This document shows, piece by piece, positions 58,058 through 64,000 of a stretch of DNA of 64,000 nucleotides (the first letter of the stretch is position 1; every line of letters begins with the position of its first letter). The stretch is from contig CANJQN010000019.1 in NCBI GenBank assembly GCA_947476465.1, positions 1 to 64,000 of the forward strand, written 5' to 3'. A program made the translations under genes and the position numbers. The notes beneath the pieces are model-generated. The model was not told the DNA's origin, did no database searches, and worked only from the letters and a program-made list of their open reading frames with translations. This DNA is from Comamonadaceae bacterium (GTDB lineage Bacteria; Pseudomonadota; Gammaproteobacteria; Burkholderiales; Burkholderiaceae_C).

Positions 58058-59017
58058 ATGCCTTCGAAGCCGGCGCCGATCAGCGCACCGGTGCATTTCG
58101 ACTTTGTCGACCTGCGTCTGTTCGTCAATGTGGCCGAATCCACCAGCCTGACCAGCGGGGCGTCGTCGTCCGCGCTGTCGCTGGCGGCCGCCAGCACCCG
58201 AATCAAGAACCTCGAGGCGGCCGTGGGCGTGCAGTTGCTCTATCGCACCAAGCGCGGCGTCTCGCTCACGCCTGCCGGGGATGCCCTGCTGCAGCACGCG
58301 CGGCAGATCCTGTCGCAGGTGCGGCACCTGAGCGCCGACCTGCAGCAGTTCTCCAAGGGCGTCAAAGGCCATGTGCGCATCTTCGCCAACACCACGGCGG
58401 TGGCGGAGTTCCTGCCGCGCACCTTGGGTGAATTCCTGGCCGAGCATCCGCCGGTGGATATCGATCTGCGCGAGTACCCCAGCGCCGAGATTGTGCGTGC
58501 CGTCCGCGAGGGCAAGACCGACATCGGCATCGTCGCCGGCCATGTCGGCACCGCCGGCCTGGAGACCCTGCCGTATTTCCGCGACCGGCTGGTGCTGGCG
58601 GTGCCCAATGGGCATGCGCTGGCAATGCGCCGCAGTGTGTCGTTCATTGAGGCCATCCCGTTTGACTTCGTGGGCCTGGGCGCGGGCAGCGCGATGCATT
58701 CGTTCATCACCCGCATCGCCCGAGAGCGCGGCTGGGAACTGCGGCTTCGCATCCACGTGGGCAGCTACGACGCGATGTGCCGGATGATCGCGTCGGGCGT
58801 CGGCATCGGCCTGCTGGCCGAATCGGCCGCGCGCCGGCATGCGCATTCCACCGGAATCAGGCCGCTTCACCTGGTGGACGGCTGGGCGATCCAGCCCCTG
58901 AAGATCTGCGTGCGTGACCTGCAGGCGTTGCCGGGGCTGGCGCGCGAGCTGGTGCAGCGGCTGGTGGCCAACGCCCGCGAGTTCGAAGACGCCGCGACGG
59001 CCGACGATTCGCTATAG
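58058..59017 (+). CDS. LysR-family transcriptional regulator
   Basis: LRLFVNVAESTSLTSGASSSALSLAAASTRIKNLEAAVGVQLLYRTKRGVSLTPAGDALL HTH; divergent from the CoA-transferase gene. Confidence 0.92.
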   Translation: MPSKPAPISAPVHFDFVDLRLFVNVAESTSLTSGASSSALSLAAASTRIKNLEAAVGVQLLYRTKRGVSLTPAGDALLQHARQILSQVRHLSADLQQFSKGVKGHVRIFANTTAVAEFLPRTLGEFLAEHPPVDIDLREYPSAEIVRAVREGKTDIGIVAGHVGTAGLETLPYFRDRLVLAVPNGHALAMRRSVSFIEAIPFDFVGLGAGSAMHSFITRIARERGWELRLRIHVGSYDAMCRMIASGVGIGLLAESAARRHAHSTGIRPLHLVDGWAIQPLKICVRDLQALPGLARELVQRLVANAREFEDAATADDSL

Positions 59018-59098
59018 CCGAAGACCGTCTTTCGGGCTTCCTGATTGCCTTGGCGGCGGCTGCGCCCCACCATTGCGGCCACTACAACGGAGACACCT

Positions 59099-60082
59099 AT
59101 GCGTACGAGACGAGCAAGCATTGCGGCAGCCTTCATGGCGGCCGCCCTGGGCACCCTGGGGGCCGTGGGCGTGGCCCATGCCCAGTTTCCCGACAAGCCG
59201 ATCCGACTGGTGGTGCCATGGCCAGCCGGCGGCGGCAGCGACGTGGTCGCGCGCGCGGTGGCCGGTCCGCTGGGCGAGCAGCTCAAGCAGTCGGTGGTGA
59301 TCGACAACCGCCCGGGCGCCAATGGCGGCATCGGCAGCCTGTCGGTGGCCCGTTCACCAGCCGACGGCTACACCCTGATCTGGGTGACCGCCGACACCCA
59401 CGCGATGAACCCGCACGTCTATCCCAAGCTGGGCTATGACCCGCGCACCGATTTCGCTGCTGTGGGCCTGGTGGGTTACTTCCCCTACGCGCTGATCGTG
59501 AACTCGGCCTTCCCGGCCAACAGCGTGGCCGAGTTCACCGCCGAGGCCAAGAAGCGCCCGGGCAAGGTGACCTTCGCGTCCTGGGGTGTGGGCGGCTCGG
59601 CCCACATCGCGATGGAAATGTTCCGCGCTCAGGGCCAGTTCGACGTGCTGCACGTTCCGTACACCGGCGCCGCGCCGGCCATTGCGGCCGTGGCGGGCGG
59701 CCAGGTGGATTCGATGATCGTGCCGATGTCGGTGGCCGGCCCCCAGGCCGCTGGCGGCAGGGTCAAGATCCTGGGCCTGGCGTCAGGCAAGCGCTTCGCG
59801 ACCGCGCCGGACCTCAAGACCTTCGGTGAGCAGGGCGTTCCCGTGGATGCCGGCACCTGGGTCGGCTTCATGGCCCCGGCCGGCACGCCGCCCGCCGTGG
59901 TGCAGCGTCTGAACGCCGCCATTGCCGCCGTGATGAGCAACCCGCAGGTGCGTGAGCAGCTGATCAAGATGAACGTCGACCCGGCGCCGGTGCAGACCGC
60001 CGATCAATTCAAGGCCTTCGTCAGCTCCGAGTACGACCGCTGGGGCAAGGTGATCCGCGGTGCGAACATCCGGGTCGAGTGA
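59099..60082 (+). CDS. Bug/TctC-family tripartite tricarboxylate transporter substrate-binding protein
   Basis: Signal peptide; QFPDKPIRLVVPWPAGGGSDVVARAVAGPLGEQLKQSVVIDNRPGANGGIGS. Confidence 0.94.
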   Translation: MRTRRASIAAAFMAAALGTLGAVGVAHAQFPDKPIRLVVPWPAGGGSDVVARAVAGPLGEQLKQSVVIDNRPGANGGIGSLSVARSPADGYTLIWVTADTHAMNPHVYPKLGYDPRTDFAAVGLVGYFPYALIVNSAFPANSVAEFTAEAKKRPGKVTFASWGVGGSAHIAMEMFRAQGQFDVLHVPYTGAAPAIAAVAGGQVDSMIVPMSVAGPQAAGGRVKILGLASGKRFATAPDLKTFGEQGVPVDAGTWVGFMAPAGTPPAVVQRLNAAIAAVMSNPQVREQLIKMNVDPAPVQTADQFKAFVSSEYDRWGKVIRGANIRVE

Positions 60083-60861
60083 ATTGGATGGCGGACATGG
60101 TGCAAGGGGCTGTGGTGCACGATAGGCGCGTCGCCCTGATTACCGGCGCCGCCGGTGCGATCGGCGGCGCCACGGCGCACCGGCTCGCGCAAGATGGCTA
60201 CGCGCTGGCGCTGGCCGACCTGTGGCCCGCCGGTGAAGGCCCCGCATTGCCCGAGGGGCTGCGGCTGACGCTGGACGTGCGCTCGACCGAGCAGGTGAAC
60301 GCGGCGGTCGACCAGACACTGGCCGCGTTCGGCCGCATCGATCTGCTGGTGAACGTGGCGGGCATCACCTCGTTCGGCTCAGCGCAGGATCTGCCCGAGG
60401 GCGAGTGGGCACGCGTGCTGGACATCAACCTCACAGGAACCTTCCGTTGCTGCCAGGCGGTGGTGCCGGCCATGAAGGCGCAGGGGCGCGGACGCATCGT
60501 GAACCTGGGTTCGGTGCTGGGCAAGAACGGCGGCAACACCCGCCCGTGGATCGATGCGTCAGAGCAGCGCGCCTCGGGCAACATCGCCTATGGCGTGTCC
60601 AAGGCCGGTGTGCACACCATGACGGCCTACCTGGCCAAGGAGTTGGCCAGCAGCGGTATCACCGTCAACGCGGTGGCGCCGGGGCCGGTGTCCTCCAAGA
60701 TGACCACCGACCTGCCGCCCACCATCCGCTCGCTGATTCCGGTGGGCCGCATGGGCCGGCCGGAGGATGTGGCGGCTGTTGTCGCCTTCCTGGCATCGGA
60801 CGAGGCGGGCTTTGTCACCGGTGAGGTGATCGACGTCAATGGCGGGATGTGGTGCGATTAG
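60079..60861 (+). CDS. SDR family oxidoreductase
   Basis: VALITGAAGAIGGATAHRLAQDGYALALADLW; YGVSKAGVHTMTAYLAKEL; GTG start overlaps the stop of the preceding gene. Confidence 0.9.
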   Translation: MNWMADMVQGAVVHDRRVALITGAAGAIGGATAHRLAQDGYALALADLWPAGEGPALPEGLRLTLDVRSTEQVNAAVDQTLAAFGRIDLLVNVAGITSFGSAQDLPEGEWARVLDINLTGTFRCCQAVVPAMKAQGRGRIVNLGSVLGKNGGNTRPWIDASEQRASGNIAYGVSKAGVHTMTAYLAKELASSGITVNAVAPGPVSSKMTTDLPPTIRSLIPVGRMGRPEDVAAVVAFLASDEAGFVTGEVIDVNGGMWCD

Positions 60862-60893
60862 GACCCACCCCCGAAACGGCTCACTCCGTGTAG

Positions 60894-60970
60894 CCCTCCC
60901 CCCCTCAAGGGGGCGCCGCCAGCGGCCTGGCAAAGCCAGTTCCGCGGCGGCCGCTGGGCCAGGCCCTTCG
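60894..60970. repeat. intergenic hairpin repeat (CCCCCTCAAGGGGG; CCAGCGGCC...GGCCGCTGG)
   Basis: Two adjacent inverted repeats between convergent genes; looks like a dispersed Comamonadaceae-type intergenic element. Confidence 0.7.
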
Positions 60971-60994
60971 GTCGAGCGGCGTCGTGGTGTCGGA

Positions 60995-61879
60995 TCAGGC
61001 GCTTGCGTTGAGAAATGGCAGCACCGCCCGCGCCACAAGCTCAGGCTGACGCCGGAACACGCTGGCGTCGCAGCCCTCCAGCAGCACCTGCTGCGCCCCC
61101 GGGATCATCTTGCAGATGACTGGCGCCTGCGCCGGCATGTCGGCTTCATCGGCCGGCCGCAGCTCGAGCACCTGGGTCGGTGTCTTCATGCCACGCATCG
61201 CCGCCGCCAGGTCGAAGTCGAAGATCGAGGTGTAGGTGGGCACGATGGCGCGCCACCCTAAAAGATGATCGATCACCATCGTCTCGGCGATCTCGACATC
61301 ATCGGCCAGCGTCTCCTGCGTCCCACCCTCGGCGCCTGCCAGCAACTGCGGCGGCCACCAGAGTTTTTGCACGTCGGCATGCGCCATCAACCACTGGCGC
61401 ACGAGGTGAGAGCCGTCGGCGCTGGCGCCGAAGCGGGGGAAGTAATGGCCGATCAGATGATGGATGGCGGCGTCGCGTTCGGCCTTGTCCACCAACAGGC
61501 TGTGCGTATGCCCGGCCAGCACCACGCGGCCAACCCGGTCGGGCCATTGGGCGGCCATCGCGGCGGCGATCTTGTTGCCGGTGTGCAGGCCCAGCAGGTG
61601 TGCCTTGGGCAGTGCCAAGGCGTCTAGCATCGAGACGACGCTGTGGGCCATGGCCTCGATGGTGGGTGTGCCTGGAACGGGGTCGGAGTTGCCGTAGCCA
61701 GGTGTGTCCAGCGCGATCACGCGAAAGTGCGGCGCCAGCAGCGGAACCAACGGTGCCATGGCGCGCCAGGTGCCCGGCGTGGCATGCATCAGCAGCAAAG
61801 GCTCGCCGGTGCCGGCCTCGACGTAATGGATGGCACCGCGGTCGGTGTAGGCGTAGGCCGGGCGAAGAAGGGTGGTCAT
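60995..61879 (-). CDS. alpha/beta hydrolase
   Basis: HYVEAGTGEPLLLMHATPGTWRAMAPLVPLLAPHFRVIALDTPGYGNSD; the GxSxG position reads GLHTG. Confidence 0.82.
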   Translation of the reverse strand: MTTLLRPAYAYTDRGAIHYVEAGTGEPLLLMHATPGTWRAMAPLVPLLAPHFRVIALDTPGYGNSDPVPGTPTIEAMAHSVVSMLDALALPKAHLLGLHTGNKIAAAMAAQWPDRVGRVVLAGHTHSLLVDKAERDAAIHHLIGHYFPRFGASADGSHLVRQWLMAHADVQKLWWPPQLLAGAEGGTQETLADDVEIAETMVIDHLLGWRAIVPTYTSIFDFDLAAAMRGMKTPTQVLELRPADEADMPAQAPVICKMIPGAQQVLLEGCDASVFRRQPELVARAVLPFLNASA

Positions 61880-62005
61880 CGTGACGGGGCTTTCGAAACC
61901 GTGGGCAAACCCTGATCGGGAAGATTTTTTCTGGTGCGATAGTGAATCCATTATAGGAATGTTGTTCCCATTGTGGAATAATCGTGAACCGAAGCGAGAT
62001 TTCGA

Positions 62006-63472
62006 ATGACTCAACAAACAGATCAGACATACGACGTCGTGGTGGTGGGCTGTGGCGTGGCGGGCTTGTCGGCCGCCGTCTCAGCCGCCGAGGCCGGTGC
62101 CCGCGTGGCGGTGCTCGAGCGTTCGCCGCGCGACGAGCGTGGCGGCCAGAGCCGCTACACCGAGGCCTACCTTCGCATGAAGAGCGAGACCGAAGTCACC
62201 GACGATTTCGAGACGCACCTGGCCGAGAACGGCTCGGGTGCCATCAGCCCCGCCCTTATCGAAGAATCGGGCCAGCCGCCGCAAAGCCGCTCGGCGCTGG
62301 TCAACACATTGAGCATCGCCGACCCCGACGTGATCGAGGCCCTTGCGGCCAATGCCGGCCCCACCATCGCCTGGATGAAGGGGCACGGCGTGCGCTTCGA
62401 TTTCCTGCCGACGCAGTTCCTCACCAAGAGCCAACCGCGTCTTTTGCCCGTGGGCGGCGGCCAGGCGCTGGTCGAGGCCCTGGCCGCACGGGCCGAGGCG
62501 CTGAACGTGAGTTTTCATTACGAGACCGCCGCGCAAGCGCTGGTGCGCACCGACGACGGGGCCGTGTGCGGCGTGACGGTCAAGTCCCGCGGCCAGAAGC
62601 CGCGCAAGCTGCTGGGCAAGGTCGTGCTGGCCTGCGGCGGCTTCCAAGGCAGCGCCGAGATGCAGACGCGCTATATCGGCCCGCGCTCGGTCTACCTGCG
62701 CCCGATCTGCCGCGGCGGCTACTACAACCGCGGCGACGGCATCCGCATGGGCCTGGAGGCGGGCGCCGCCACCTGCGGCGAGTTCGGCAGCTACCACGCC
62801 GAGCCGGTCGATCCGCGCTCGGGCATCTCGGAGCCGGCCCTGTTCATCTTTCCCTATGGCGTGCTGGTCAACAAGGCGGGCCGCCGCTTTGTCGACGAAG
62901 CTCCGGGGACGGTGGATGCGTACTATGAGCGCGTGACCCGCCGCATCTACGAGCAAGATGGCGGCATGGCCTGGGTCATCCTCGATGCGCGCCATATGGA
63001 GATCCCCAACTACCGCCTGGGCATTCGCACGGACCAGCCGCCGATCACGGCAGCCAACGTCGACGAGCTGGCCCGCAAGCTGGAACTGCCGGCCGCGCAG
63101 CTGGCCGCCACGCTGGGTGAGTACAACCGCGCGTGCGTGCCCGGCACCTGGAAGCCGCTGGAGCTCGATGGCGTGCACACCGAGGGCCTGTCACCGCCCA
63201 AGTCGAACTGGGCCTTGCCGCTCGACAAGGCGCCCTTTCATGCCTACCCCATCATGTCGGCCAACGTGTTCACCTTCGGCGGTCTCAAGACCGACCGGCT
63301 GGGCCGGGTCGTCGACACTGAAGGCGATCCGATGCCCGGGCTGTACGCCGCTGGCGAGATGACGGGCATGTACTACGGCAACTACACCGGCTCCACGTCG
63401 GTGCTGCGCGGCATGGTCTTCGGACGCATCGCCGGCGCACACGCCGCAGGCAAGCCCATTCAATCCAACTGA
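62006..63472 (+). CDS. FAD-dependent oxidoreductase, fumarate reductase/tricarballylate dehydrogenase-like
   Basis: YDVVVVGCGVAGLSAAVSAAEAGARVAVLERSPRDERGGQSRYTEAYLRM; FGGLKTDRLGRVVDTEGDPMPGLYAAGEMTGMYYGNYTGSTSVLRGMVFGRIAG. Confidence 0.9.
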   Translation: MTQQTDQTYDVVVVGCGVAGLSAAVSAAEAGARVAVLERSPRDERGGQSRYTEAYLRMKSETEVTDDFETHLAENGSGAISPALIEESGQPPQSRSALVNTLSIADPDVIEALAANAGPTIAWMKGHGVRFDFLPTQFLTKSQPRLLPVGGGQALVEALAARAEALNVSFHYETAAQALVRTDDGAVCGVTVKSRGQKPRKLLGKVVLACGGFQGSAEMQTRYIGPRSVYLRPICRGGYYNRGDGIRMGLEAGAATCGEFGSYHAEPVDPRSGISEPALFIFPYGVLVNKAGRRFVDEAPGTVDAYYERVTRRIYEQDGGMAWVILDARHMEIPNYRLGIRTDQPPITAANVDELARKLELPAAQLAATLGEYNRACVPGTWKPLELDGVHTEGLSPPKSNWALPLDKAPFHAYPIMSANVFTFGGLKTDRLGRVVDTEGDPMPGLYAAGEMTGMYYGNYTGSTSVLRGMVFGRIAGAHAAGKPIQSN

Positions 63473-63498
63473 ACCCACTTAAACCACCGAGAAACCAC

Positions 63499-64000
63499 AT
63501 GACTCAAAAAACTGCTCTGCTCCTGCTCGACCTGCAAAACGAGATGGTCGATCCCAAGGGCAAGGTCGGCGGCGGCGGCCTGGCCAAGGCGGCCGCTGAC
63601 CGCAACGTGCTGACCAACGCCCGCTACGCGCTCGACCGCGCCCGCGCCGCCGGCACGGACGTGGTGCATGTGCGCCTGGGCTTTCGCGCCGACTATCTCG
63701 ACGCCCTGAGCGTGGCCCCGCGCATCTCGAAAATGAAGGAGCACGGCGCCGCTGTCCTCGGTACCTGGGGTTGCGAGTTCCCCGAGATCGTCGCTGCGCT
63801 GCCCGGCGAGCTGGTGATCACCAAGCAGTGCGTCAGCCCGTTTTTCAACACCGGCCTTCTGAGCTGGCTGCAGCACCGCGGCATCGAGCGCCTGGTGTTC
63901 GGCGGTGTCGCCACCAACCTGGTGGTCGAGATGACCGCCCGCGTGGCCGATGACGCCGGCTTCGCCCTGACGGTGCTCGAAGACTGCTGCGCCTCGCCCA
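63499..64000 (+). CDS. cysteine hydrolase, isochorismatase family (truncated by window end)
   Basis: TALLLLDLQNEMVDPKGKVGGGG...VITKQCVSPFFNTGLLSWLQHRGIERLVFGGVATNLVVEMTARVADDAGFALTVLEDCCAS. Confidence 0.9.
   Translation, partial: MTQKTALLLLDLQNEMVDPKGKVGGGGLAKAAADRNVLTNARYALDRARAAGTDVVHVRLGFRADYLDALSVAPRISKMKEHGAAVLGTWGCEFPEIVAALPGELVITKQCVSPFFNTGLLSWLQHRGIERLVFGGVATNLVVEMTARVADDAGFALTVLEDCCASP

Overview
GC-rich (~65%) betaproteobacterial window, probably Burkholderiales/Comamonadaceae judging by gene content and repeat types. It starts inside an IS4-family transposase. Next come housekeeping and accessory genes: apaH, a CNNM/CBS hemolysin-family protein, SapC, a GH5 glycosidase, an H-NS-like protein, manC and a hipBA toxin-antitoxin pair. 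After these is a ~2000-aa RTX-type repeat protein with a ~2.6-kb internal duplication. The centrepiece is a minus-strand locus at ~36.8-15.6 kb: a group-2 (Kps, ABC-transporter) capsule operon. It carries a legionaminic/sialic-acid-like nonulosonate pathway (LegB, LegC, NeuC/LegG, NeuB/LegI, NeuD, PtmE-like) and a 1043-aa KpsC-module/GT-B fusion protein. Its 3' end continues without a gap, through ATGA stop/start overlaps, into a membrane GHSVG hydrolase, two intact cytochrome P450s and a small membrane protein. This capsule + P450 arrangement is the best candidate here for an undescribed system. Downstream are amtB, a lone type IV pilin and an OafA-like acyltransferase. A large catabolic cluster follows at 41-64 kb: a Liv ABC transporter with duplicated binding proteins, a PaaK-like ligase, a 2-oxoacid dehydrogenase E1a/E1b/E2, and a noteworthy trio of two thiolase-fold proteins lacking the usual Cys/His motifs plus a DUF35 protein with CxxS instead of CxxC knuckles. 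All calls come from reading the sequence and ORF track; no database search was run.
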